From positions 1-64,000 of the forward strand of contig NZ_SMBZ01000011.1 of the NCBI RefSeq assembly GCF_004342685.1: DNA of 64,000 nt. The letters are read 5' to 3'. This stretch comes from Sphingobacterium alimentarium. GTDB taxonomy: Bacteria; Bacteroidota; Bacteroidia; Sphingobacteriales; Sphingobacteriaceae. The notes under the pieces were generated by a model. It was given only the letters and a program-made list of their open reading frames with translations, had not been told where the DNA came from and ran no database searches. This document shows positions 17,421 through 24,949 of this stretch, in pieces (position 1 is the stretch's first letter; each line of letters opens with the position of its first letter). The position numbers and the translations under genes were made by a program.

Positions 17421-17593
17421 TCTAATGATGTGGTGTAACAGATCGGACATATTTTAAAAATAATCAACGTAGGATATATCCAATTGAATATTTTGTATCC
17501 TCTTTTATCCCAGTTCCTGTTAGCAAAAAAGAAATTGATAGTTTACGTCCAGTAATTGAAGATGTAATTAATAAAAAGTATAAAAACAACTAG
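17413..17593 (+). pseudogene. Frameshifted small gene
   Basis: An ATG at 17413 overlaps the previous stop and opens MNNLMMWC, but that frame stops after 14 codons. The downstream +1 frame continues as an uninterrupted coding-like stretch (GVTDRTYFKNNQ...VSKKEIDSLRPVIEDVINKKYKNN) to TAG at 17591-17593. The total is 181 nt, one base more than a multiple of three. A slip in the ATGATGTGGTG repeat is the simplest explanation; a sequencing error is the alternative. Confidence 0.45.
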
Positions 17594-17712
17594 TTATGAT
17601 TTGTTGTAATGTAAAAAAGGCTTCTATAAAATAGAATCCTTTTTTAGTTATCATACATTTAAGTTAAAATTCATTGTTGTATATTAGGACAATTTTTAAC
17701 TTAAATATTGTT

Positions 17713-17976
17713 ATGAAAAATATACTTTTACAAGCTGCCGCTGGAACAGGTATCGGAAGCTTGGTTTACTTTACTATTGTAATCGCAGTTATTGTTGTAT
17801 TATTTGTTGTTTTTAGAAATCTTATATTATGGTATTACAAATTAGATGTTATAGTTTCTAATCAGCAAAAGCAAATTGAACAGAATAACAAAATAATAGA
17901 TCAACAGGGCATAATAATAGATGGCTTGGTGGCAATAAAAAACAGTGTAGAAGGAAAAATAACTGAGGGGATTTAA
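17713..17976 (+). CDS. Small membrane protein with coiled-coil tail
   Basis: 87 residues when started at the ATG at 17713 (the frame is open 13 codons further, but that part reads as leader). One strong membrane helix (about residues 14-37) followed by a Gln/Asn-rich coiled coil. One bp before the next membrane-anchored gene; probably a pair. Possibly superinfection-exclusion related, by analogy only. Confidence 0.55.
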   Translation: MKNILLQAAAGTGIGSLVYFTIVIAVIVVLFVVFRNLILWYYKLDVIVSNQQKQIEQNNKIIDQQGIIIDGLVAIKNSVEGKITEGI

Positions 17977-17977
17977 T

Positions 17978-18352
17978 ATGAATCATAAATATTATCCCCT
18001 ATTAAAATGGGCTGCTATAATTCTTGTTATTATATTTATTATGGATCAGTGTTTTAAATCGTATAAACAGCAAAGTGATTATGAAGCTAATGATCCCAAA
18101 GGTAGAATAGAAAGACATTTTTCTAAATATGACGGTTCATACACAAAATTTAGAAACTATATAAAGGATAATTTAAACGATCCCTCAAGCTTTGAACATG
18201 TGGAAACAAGGTATACAGATAATAAAGATGGCACTGTAAACGTGATTATGAAATATAGAGGTAAAAATGCATTTGGAGGTATAATTACTAAATATGCTAA
18301 ATGCACATTGAATACTTCTACAGGTGATTTTTCAGATGTAGTAACGGAATAA
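17978..18352 (+). CDS. Membrane-anchored phage protein
   Basis: 124 residues. N-terminal anchor (LLKWAAIILVIIFIMD), then a domain reading IKDNLNDPSSFEHVETRYTDNKDGTVNVIMKYRGKNAFGGIITKYAKCTLN, a pattern I recognise from small prophage membrane proteins of unknown function. The domain would face the periplasm or cytoplasm depending on topology. Confidence 0.6.
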   Translation: MNHKYYPLLKWAAIILVIIFIMDQCFKSYKQQSDYEANDPKGRIERHFSKYDGSYTKFRNYIKDNLNDPSSFEHVETRYTDNKDGTVNVIMKYRGKNAFGGIITKYAKCTLNTSTGDFSDVVTE

Positions 18353-18360
18353 AAAATTAA

Positions 18361-18393
18361 TTTGCATAATTCAAATTAGTTTAGCTATATTTG
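18361..18393 (+). promoter_or_regulatory. Promoter of the long-range-paired leader
   Basis: TTTG at 18361-18364, 21-bp spacer, TATATTTG at 18386-18393. Good -7 box; no palindrome of the 18-bp family here. Confidence 0.55.
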
Positions 18394-18398
18394 TGATA

Positions 18399-18560
18399 GC
18401 GAAATAAATTAAAGTGGACAGTAAAGGCACTTCTTCCAAAAAACTTTACTAAAAATATTTTCAAGCACAAGGTGCTTTGCTATACAGGTAAACCCTGTCG
18501 ATGTGGTTTCAATTTCGAGTTCTTTACTCACTTTGATTTATTTCGCGACCCACACGGCAG
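18399..18560 (+). ncRNA. Structured leader RNA with 25-bp long-range pairing
   Basis: The 5' segment 18399-18426 (GCGAAATAAATTAAAGTG, gac bulge, AGTAAAG) is complementary to 18522-18546 (CTTTACT, CACTTTGATTTATTTCGC): 25 pairs with one wobble. The 3' segment lies inside a terminator-like hairpin whose base is CCCTG...CAGGG with a T-run at 18563-18568. AGTAAAG can instead pair with CTTTACT at 18444-18450, so two mutually exclusive folds exist. A further hairpin AAGCAC/GTGCTT lies near 18463-18477. Attenuator or riboregulator is inferred. Confidence 0.55.
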
Positions 18561-18591
18561 GGCTTTTTTGTTGCCGTTAATTTTGAATAAA

Positions 18592-18825
18592 ATGCGAAAT
18601 AAATCAAAATTCCCAACAATGCCAATTACGGCAAACTCTATCGGTTCAAAAATTGAAGAGATCCAAAGCGCTATTAATTCTTTAGAAGCTTTAATTGAAA
18701 AGTTCTACAATCACCCAGATCACCTTGTAGCGGAAGAATACAATCCAGAAATATTCGAAGCAGTATGCGAACTGCGTGAGGTATTATGGTATCTAAATAA
18801 TTCCCAAATTTCTAAAGCAGCGTAA
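18592..18825 (+). CDS. Hypothetical early protein
   Basis: 77 residues with the start at 18592, chosen because upstream codons of the same frame run through the terminator-like leader hairpin. An ATG nine codons in (MPITANSIGS) is also possible. Helical (SKIEEIQSAINSLEALIEKFYN). Unknown function. Confidence 0.5.
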   Translation: MRNKSKFPTMPITANSIGSKIEEIQSAINSLEALIEKFYNHPDHLVAEEYNPEIFEAVCELREVLWYLNNSQISKAA

Positions 18826-18827
18826 CC

Positions 18828-19154
18828 ATGGTTCATAAAGAAATCAACGCAGGTAATGTCAACGAGGTTGATGTTATCAGGGAAGACCTACGCCTAATTT
18901 TTGATAACGCGAGCAAGTATGGGTCAGAATATGGCTATGAGGTATCAATGTTCATATCGATTATTGGGAGGCAAATAAACGCGCTTTATGACTTTTCTGA
19001 ACTAATTGAAAATGAAAGCTTACAATCAAAGATAATTGATATTATAGGCGAAATAGAATTGCTTCTAAAGACGCTTTCAAGTAAAGTTAACAACCAAGTA
19101 TTCATTGAAATAAGCGATGCTATTTACACGGCTAAAAAATATTTAATAAAATAA
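18828..19154 (+). CDS. Hypothetical early protein
   Basis: 108 residues, all-helical and acidic, no family recognised; two bp behind the previous gene. Confidence 0.5.
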   Translation: MVHKEINAGNVNEVDVIREDLRLIFDNASKYGSEYGYEVSMFISIIGRQINALYDFSELIENESLQSKIIDIIGEIELLLKTLSSKVNNQVFIEISDAIYTAKKYLIK

Positions 19155-19160
19155 AAAAAA

Positions 19161-19199
19161 GTTATCCATTAGGATTACTTAAAATAAGTTGTAAATTTG
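19161..19199 (+). promoter_or_regulatory. Palindrome-promoter, site 2
   Basis: GTTATCCATTAGGATTAC (19161-19178), with TTAG at 19169-19172 in the -33 position, 19-bp spacer and TAAATTTG (19192-19199). A further half-site GGATTAC follows at 19199-19205, overlapping the -7 box. Drives leader RNA 2 and the replication genes. Confidence 0.72.
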
Positions 19200-19205
19200 G
19201 ATTAC

Positions 19206-19296
19206 TTAATATATCGAACCGCCATTCGAAAGAAGATATTCATAGCCTTATCTAAGGGAGGAGCTGGCGGGCTCTAACCTTGGTAAGGCTTTTTTA
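19206..19296 (+). ncRNA. Kissing-loop leader RNA 2
   Basis: First hairpin: TCGAA/TTCGA (19214-19218/19225-19229) with 6-nt loop CCGCCA, plus an outer AATAT/ATATT stem. Second hairpin is a rod: AGCCTTA/TAAGGCT (19244-19250/19284-19290), AAGG/CCTT, GAGC/GCTC, with 6-nt loop TGGCGG (19265-19270) and a T-run at 19290-19295. The two loops are exact complements over all six GC-rich positions. Same plan as leader RNAs 1 and 3 with unrelated loop sequence. Confidence 0.7.
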
Positions 19297-19316
19297 ATCA
19301 AAAAAAATTACTAATC

Positions 19317-19778
19317 ATGAAAATTTTGGAAAAAGATTTGAAAAAACTTGTCAGGGAAGCAGATTTAACGGAATTGAGAGAAAGAGGTTTTCCAGTAGCA
19401 CTCCCTAGCAAAAGAATAAAAGACTTGCGAGTTGGAAACTATGGGTCAGTTGATATGATTTTTGTCGATAGGGTAGACGGACATTTTAATATTTCTTTAT
19501 TCTTCTTCAAAGAAGGTAAGATCGGTTTATCTGCTTTTCTTGAATCTATTAAATTAAGACGAGGGATGGAGCGGTACCTAAGAAAAAGAACGGGAGCTAT
19601 AAAAGAACGGATGAAAATCCGCATTTATTTAATAGGGAATGAAGTAGACACATCTGGAAGATTCTGTTATCTTACTGACATTTATTGTGATATTGGTTTC
19701 TATATCTATTCTTTTGATTTACATGGAGTTTCATTTAAAGAGTCAAGGGGATATTACTTATCTGACGAAGGTTTCTAA
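19317..19778 (+). CDS. Hypothetical protein ahead of the replication genes
   Basis: 153 residues, basic, no family recognised. First gene after leader RNA 2; two bp before the replication initiator gene. Confidence 0.55.
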   Translation: MKILEKDLKKLVREADLTELRERGFPVALPSKRIKDLRVGNYGSVDMIFVDRVDGHFNISLFFFKEGKIGLSAFLESIKLRRGMERYLRKRTGAIKERMKIRIYLIGNEVDTSGRFCYLTDIYCDIGFYIYSFDLHGVSFKESRGYYLSDEGF

Positions 19779-19780
19779 TT

Positions 19781-20755
19781 ATGGCAGCTACAAAGAAGGT
19801 TATAGGGGATAACAATAGTATCAATGGTTATCAGCTCACCAGAGCGTGGTTTGATTTTGCCTTTGAAAAAATTGAGGCAAAAGCAATTCATACCGCGTTA
19901 TTTATGTGGATCCTTGAGCTTAACAATAGGTTAAATTGGAAAAAGCACTTCGGCTTACCTACTCAAGACACAATGGAAGGTCTTTCAATAGGGAATAAAA
20001 AAACCTACTTAACAGCTTTAAAGGATTTATCTGACTGGGGTTTTATTAAGATAATCCAAGAGAGTAAGAACCAATATAGTGCATGTATTATTGAAATATG
20101 CCGTGTCAAAAATGCAACAGCACAGCATACAGCATTGAGCCCAGCATTGCGACAACATTCAATACTGCCGTATCAAAAAAGCAACGGCATTGATAATAGC
20201 ACCGACCACAGCATTGACTTTAGCATTGATTCTAGCACTGGCTCTAGCACTGCACCCATAGATAAACCAATAAACAATGAAACAAAGAAACCAATAAACA
20301 ATGAAAGTATGATAGAAAATGAAAATCTTCCACCTTCCATTCAAGAAGTTGATTTAGATAAAATTTTACCTGATGCAGTTATCAGTGTTGAAACTGTTAT
20401 CAAACTATTGAAATCTGAAAGATGGGGAGCATGGAGAGATAGATTTGGAATGAAAAATTCAGTCTTACCTGATAAAATGTTTATACTCCTTGATTTGTTT
20501 GAAGAGCATCTTAAAGATCAAAACCAATTCACTAAATCCACAAGGGATGCCCAACTGCATTTTGTTTCATGGTATGGTAAAGTTTATTTAAAAAACGTTC
20601 AAAAGGAATCAGCGCTGAGTAAAGATGTTGGTGAAAAACCAACCCATGAAGGAGTAGACAAAGAGATTGTTGGAAAGTGGATTTGGAGATTTGGCGATTG
20701 GCGTGATACTACAACTTTAACAGCCGATCAAAAGAAAAGAAACGGATTGAAATGA
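19781..20755 (+). CDS. Phage replication initiator (DnaD/replisome-organizer-like)
   Basis: 324 residues. N-terminal winged-helix part (AIHTALFMWILELNNRLNWKKHFGLPTQDTMEGLSIGNKKTYLTALKDLSDWGFIKII) typical of replisome organisers. The Ser/Thr/Ile/Asp-rich linker (about 110-180) is encoded by 12-bp direct repeats. The C-terminal helical domain (about 200-290) ends with FVSWYGKVYLKN. Directly upstream of dnaB with 4-bp overlap, so it probably binds the origin inside its own gene and loads the helicase, as lambda O does with its iterons. Confidence 0.75.
   Translation: MAATKKVIGDNNSINGYQLTRAWFDFAFEKIEAKAIHTALFMWILELNNRLNWKKHFGLPTQDTMEGLSIGNKKTYLTALKDLSDWGFIKIIQESKNQYSACIIEICRVKNATAQHTALSPALRQHSILPYQKSNGIDNSTDHSIDFSIDSSTGSSTAPIDKPINNETKKPINNESMIENENLPPSIQEVDLDKILPDAVISVETVIKLLKSERWGAWRDRFGMKNSVLPDKMFILLDLFEEHLKDQNQFTKSTRDAQLHFVSWYGKVYLKNVQKESALSKDVGEKPTHEGVDKEIVGKWIWRFGDWRDTTTLTADQKKRNGLK
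20118..20256 (+). repeat. 12-bp iterons, probable phage replication origin
   Basis: Six contiguous 12-mers at 20185-20256 (CGGCATTGATAA, TAGCACCGACCA, CAGCATTGACTT, TAGCATTGATTC, TAGCACTGGCTC, TAGCACTGCACC) and three more in phase at 20118-20153. Consensus about YAGCAYTGNYYN. They lie within the initiator gene, matching the lambda O/ori arrangement; origin function is inferred. Confidence 0.6.
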
Positions 20756-22242
20756 GAAAAGAAAAGGATTGGTTAGGGAAGCTGCCGCCAATGGCTCTGG
20801 ATTTGGAGCAAACAGTTTTGGGTTCAATTTTATCAGAAAGCACTGCTTTGATGTTTGTGGCTGATATTCTGAGACCTGAAATGTTTTACAAAGAAGCTCA
20901 TCAGCTGATTTACAAAGCCGCTCAGGAAGTTTCAATTTCGGGTGATCCTTTGGATTTGATGGTTGTGATGCAGAAACTTCGAAAGACTGGAGACTTAGAA
21001 AAAGTTGGAGGAGCTTACTATCTCACTGAACTTACTGATCGGGTGGTGAACTCTGTAAACATCGAATTTCATTCTAGAATTATCGCTCAAAAATTCATGC
21101 AACGTGAATTGATTAGGTTATCTAGCATCACGATAAATGACTGTTATGATGAAACAAAAGATGTTTTTGATATCCTTTCAACTTACGAAACTGAGCGCGA
21201 TGGATTGGTAAATCATGTTTCAAGTCGCAAAGAAGTAAGTCAGAAACAAGCATTAAATGAAGTGCTTGCTGATATGGCTAAAAAAGCCGCAATGGGAGTA
21301 AAAGATGTAACGGGTGTAGATACAGGCAATGACCAAATGAACGCTTTAACCGGTGGCTGGCAACCTTCGGATTTGATTATCTTAGCCGCACGCCCTGCTA
21401 TGGGAAAGACGGCATATGCACTCAAGAAAGCAATAAATGCTGCGAAAGCAGGTAAACCCGTTGCTATTTTTTCTCTTGAAATGGCTAAGGAGCAATTGAT
21501 TCATCGAATTCTATCATTCGAAACAGGGATTGCGCTTGAGAGAATTAAGAAATTAAATCTTGCTGATCACGAGTGGCAACAACTTCATTCCAAAGCTGCA
21601 ATACTTGCAGAATTACCAATTCATTGGGATGATACCCCTGGATTGACATTGATCGAATTATCTTCTAAAGCTAAACGTCTTAGACGATTGCACGGAATTG
21701 AAATTATTGTAATCGATTATCTTCAGCTTATCACTGTTCATGGAAAATCCCGATTTGATGCAGTGAGCGATATTTCTAGGGGATTAAAAATTTTAGCAAA
21801 AGAACTGAATATTCCGATAATTGCTTTATCACAATTGAGCCGTGCCGTAGAATCTCGTCCAGGGAATAATAAGCGGCCAATGCTTTCAGATTTGCGCGAA
21901 TCAGGATCTATCGAGCAAGATGCTGATATGGTTTGCTTCCTTTACCGCCCAGAATATTACGGTTTAACAGAAGATGAAGAAGGGCGATCCACGGCCGGAA
22001 TGGCAGAGGTTATTGTTGCAAAACATCGCAATGGATCAACTGATACTGTGCTTATGAATTTTGAGGGAAAGACAACTAATTTCACACAATGGGATGAAAC
22101 AGGGTTTGGAAATTCGCAAGATGGAGTTATTACAGATTTCTCATTTCTCGAGAATAAGCCAAGCATTCAGAGCACAAATCTTAATGCACATGCAAACTGG
22201 AATTTTGGAAAAGATGAAATGCCCGATGATTCTCCATTTTGA
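20752..22242 (+). CDS. dnaB: Replicative DNA helicase DnaB
   Basis: 496 residues. N-terminal DnaB domain (MALDLEQTVLGSIL...), RecA-like C-terminal domain with Walker A ARPAMGKTAYA, Walker B IIVIDYLQLI, ALSQLSRAVESRP and DLRESGSIEQDADMV. Full length. Unwinds phage DNA at the fork; the neighbouring initiator should load it. Confidence 0.95.
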   Translation: MRKEKDWLGKLPPMALDLEQTVLGSILSESTALMFVADILRPEMFYKEAHQLIYKAAQEVSISGDPLDLMVVMQKLRKTGDLEKVGGAYYLTELTDRVVNSVNIEFHSRIIAQKFMQRELIRLSSITINDCYDETKDVFDILSTYETERDGLVNHVSSRKEVSQKQALNEVLADMAKKAAMGVKDVTGVDTGNDQMNALTGGWQPSDLIILAARPAMGKTAYALKKAINAAKAGKPVAIFSLEMAKEQLIHRILSFETGIALERIKKLNLADHEWQQLHSKAAILAELPIHWDDTPGLTLIELSSKAKRLRRLHGIEIIVIDYLQLITVHGKSRFDAVSDISRGLKILAKELNIPIIALSQLSRAVESRPGNNKRPMLSDLRESGSIEQDADMVCFLYRPEYYGLTEDEEGRSTAGMAEVIVAKHRNGSTDTVLMNFEGKTTNFTQWDETGFGNSQDGVITDFSFLENKPSIQSTNLNAHANWNFGKDEMPDDSPF

Positions 22243-22249
22243 TTTTTAT

Positions 22250-22289
22250 GTAATCCATTTGGATTACTAAAATTTTGTATATAGATTTG
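22250..22289 (+). promoter_or_regulatory. Palindrome-promoter, site 3 (packaging/head operon)
   Basis: Perfect palindrome GTAATCCATTTGGATTAC (22250-22267); TTTG 22258-22261, 20-bp spacer, TAGATTTG 22282-22289. The expected transcription start is within a few bases of the ATG at 22295, so the first mRNA may be nearly leaderless. No rod-type leader here. Confidence 0.78.
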
Positions 22290-22294
22290 CTTTC

Positions 22295-22669
22295 ATGGAA
22301 AAATTCATTTTGAAGTTGGCTCAAAAATTTAATCCTCAGATTCCATTTGATGATTATCGCTCCGCATTGACGTCTCAAAAGTTAGATGAATCCATTGTTA
22401 AATCTATTTACAACAAAATCAAGCCTGATCCGAAAAAGTACAATTCTGAAATTCTGTTTACTGCATCGGTGCTTCTACTTTTTTCTCCAAAGTCTATTTT
22501 GCTAAGTGAAAAAGTTGAGAACGGCATATGTTTTACTATCAAAAAGAATCTAGGAATCAATCAGCAGAGTGCATCTTATCGCATTAAAGTGGCTCGTGAA
22601 GTCTATCAGGTTGACAAAGTTTTCAAAGCTCAAGTGGATGGAATTGTGAAGGAGGTATGTAATGAGTGA
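22295..22669 (+). CDS. Hypothetical protein upstream of terminase
   Basis: 124 residues, basic. The tail (KNLGINQQSASYRIKVAREVYQVDKVFKAQVDGIVKEVC) has an HTH-like look, so it may bind DNA during packaging. Overlaps the small terminase gene by 8 bp. Confidence 0.6.
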   Translation: MEKFILKLAQKFNPQIPFDDYRSALTSQKLDESIVKSIYNKIKPDPKKYNSEILFTASVLLLFSPKSILLSEKVENGICFTIKKNLGINQQSASYRIKVAREVYQVDKVFKAQVDGIVKEVCNE

Positions 22670-23417
22670 AGATAATAAATCTACTTTAACTGCTAAGCAA
22701 CAGTTGTTTGTCGATGATTACTTAATTCATTTTAATGCTACAAGAGCTGCTAAGACTGCTGGATATTCAGAAAAAACAGCTTATTCACAAGGTCAGCGTC
22801 TGTTGAAGAATGTTGAGATTTCCGCCATTGTTGAGACTCGTTTGAAAGAATCAAGAATGAATTCGGATGAGGTTATGAAGATGATGAAGGACATTGCAGG
22901 CTCGAACATCAATGATTACATGAAGATTGTCCAGCGAGAGCGAATAAAGCATGTTCCTAAATCTTTAACCTTGTTGATCGAAAGAAAGCATCTTGAAATC
23001 AAAAAGCATGCAATGTACATCGAGCGTAAAGGTCTAACTGATGAAATACGTGATAACTATGTCGAGCAAAATATTATGCCTTTAGAGGACGCTATTTTGA
23101 GAGCGGAGATAGATTTAGAATTAGATCCATTGGCAACTTTTGACGATAGTGAGGTTGAGGCATATGAAACGATTGAACTTGATTTAGTAAAACTTGCGAA
23201 GGACAAAGAAGGGGGAAAGATAAAGTCATTTGAATGGAAAGAATTTGGTCCTAAAGTCGAAATGTATGCTGTAGATGGAATGCTTGATAAACTTGCGCGT
23301 GTTAACGGCATGTATTCGGATACACTCATTGTGGATGATAAAAATAAGATTGATCCAAATGAACTTAGTGATGAAGCAATTCGCGAATTAATGAGAGCAA
23401 CCAAGAGGGGAGAGTAA
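22662..23417 (+). CDS. terS: Terminase small subunit
   Basis: 251 residues. N-terminal Terminase_2 HTH: LTAKQQLFVDDYLIHFNATRAAKTAGYSEKTAYSQGQRLLKNVEI, followed by a helical oligomerisation region. Recognises phage DNA for packaging; overlaps the large subunit start by one base. Confidence 0.88.
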   Translation: MSEDNKSTLTAKQQLFVDDYLIHFNATRAAKTAGYSEKTAYSQGQRLLKNVEISAIVETRLKESRMNSDEVMKMMKDIAGSNINDYMKIVQRERIKHVPKSLTLLIERKHLEIKKHAMYIERKGLTDEIRDNYVEQNIMPLEDAILRAEIDLELDPLATFDDSEVEAYETIELDLVKLAKDKEGGKIKSFEWKEFGPKVEMYAVDGMLDKLARVNGMYSDTLIVDDKNKIDPNELSDEAIRELMRATKRGE

Positions 23418-24925
23418 TGGACGTCACTGCAATATTATCAAATCTTGATGTAAGAGATCTTCAAGGTATATCCTTCAAACGAGGGATATTTGATTTTATT
23501 GTCGAAACTCCAAAAGGTAGGCATGAAAAGCAAGAAGAGGCACTTAAAATTCTAACGGATAATATCACTGAAGAATTTCTATATGGTGGTGCAGCAGGAG
23601 GCGCTAAATCATGGACCGGTTGCTGTTGGCTCATGTTTCAATGTTGGAATTATCCTGGTACCAGATGGTTTATTGGACGTGAGGAATTAAAGCGTATAAC
23701 AGAATCGACTTTGATTACTTTTTTCAAAGTGGCCACGGCATATGGTATGCGAAATGGAATTGATTTTCGCTACAACGGACAAAAGAACTTTATTCAATTT
23801 AAGAATGGTAGTCGAATCGATTTACTTGAATTGAAGTTTAAACCATCAGATCCAGTTTATGAAAGATTTGGTTCTACAGAATATACTGGAGGTTGGATTG
23901 AAGAAGGTGGAGAGATTGATTTTGGTGCTTATGATGTTTTAAAAACACGTATTGGCCGACAATACAATGAAAAATATAATCTCATAGGTAAGCTTTTCAT
24001 CACCTGTAACCCTAAAAAGAACTGGATGTACACTACTTTTTATCTTCCAAATAAGAAGGGTGCTCTTCCAGAGATAATGAAATACTTAGCTGCTTTTGTT
24101 CAAGATAATCCACATATCGATAGTGGATATATTGAGAGATTACGAAGAACAAAAGATAAGGCTAAAAAGGAGCGTCTACTTCACGGTAATTGGGAGTATG
24201 ATGATGATCCTAATGCGATGTGTAAGTACGATGATATCATTGCGATGTTCTCAAACACTCATATTTGGGAGAAGTATCAAAATATGATTGAAAAGCCTAA
24301 TTGGTATATCACCGCGGATATTGCAAGGTTCGGTTCAGATAAGGCTCGTATTGGTGTTTGGTGGGGATGGATTTTAATGGAGTGCCATTCATTTGATAAA
24401 TCATCAACAACAGAGATACAGGCATGCATTAATGCAATGCGTGCAAAATGGAGTATTCCGGCACATCATTGTATCGCCGATGAGGATGGCGTAGGAGGTG
24501 GAGTGGTAGATATGTGTGGTATTCTTGGGTTTGTAAATAATGCTAAGCCACTCATAACAGATGAAGCGCGTGAGAATGATAATCGATTTTATGGTGATAG
24601 TAGAAAAGATCTTCCACAAAATGAAAACTATCAGAATCTCCAAACACAATGCGCTTATCTCTTAGCTGACGATATCGCGGGGCATAATATTCTTCTTAAA
24701 TGCATCGAATCAGAATCGGAACAGCAAGAAATTCAAGAGGAGTTTTCTTGGTTAAAAACATATAAATCTGATGAGGATAATAAACTAAGGATTCTCCCAA
24801 AGAAAGAAGTGAAAAAGGAAATAGGACGTTCTCCCGATTGGCGCGATTTGATACTCATGCGTAAATATTTTGATTTAATATCTGTGACTGAAGAAGTCGA
24901 CGATTCAATATTTGATTTATTTTAA
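23417..24925 (+). CDS. terL: Terminase large subunit (packaging ATPase/nuclease)
   Basis: 502 residues. Walker A-like YGGAAGGAKSWTGC (about residue 57), Walker B GGWIEEGGEID, coupling motif KLFITCNPKKNWMYT, and nuclease acidic residues in ITADIARFGSDKARIGVWWG and HCIADEDGVGGGVVD. Pumps DNA through the portal and cuts concatemers. Confidence 0.92.
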   Translation: MDVTAILSNLDVRDLQGISFKRGIFDFIVETPKGRHEKQEEALKILTDNITEEFLYGGAAGGAKSWTGCCWLMFQCWNYPGTRWFIGREELKRITESTLITFFKVATAYGMRNGIDFRYNGQKNFIQFKNGSRIDLLELKFKPSDPVYERFGSTEYTGGWIEEGGEIDFGAYDVLKTRIGRQYNEKYNLIGKLFITCNPKKNWMYTTFYLPNKKGALPEIMKYLAAFVQDNPHIDSGYIERLRRTKDKAKKERLLHGNWEYDDDPNAMCKYDDIIAMFSNTHIWEKYQNMIEKPNWYITADIARFGSDKARIGVWWGWILMECHSFDKSSTTEIQACINAMRAKWSIPAHHCIADEDGVGGGVVDMCGILGFVNNAKPLITDEARENDNRFYGDSRKDLPQNENYQNLQTQCAYLLADDIAGHNILLKCIESESEQQEIQEEFSWLKTYKSDEDNKLRILPKKEVKKEIGRSPDWRDLILMRKYFDLISVTEEVDDSIFDLF

Positions 24926-24949
24926 ACCCTAACCGCTAATAAAATTAAG

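Noticed and set aside
18472-18591. N-terminal 40 codons of the frame ending at 18825
   Set aside because: They run through the folded leader and terminator-like hairpin; the start at 18592 is more likely.
20185-20256. CRISPR-like array
   Set aside because: The 12-bp units are contiguous with no spacers and are translated in frame inside the initiator gene.
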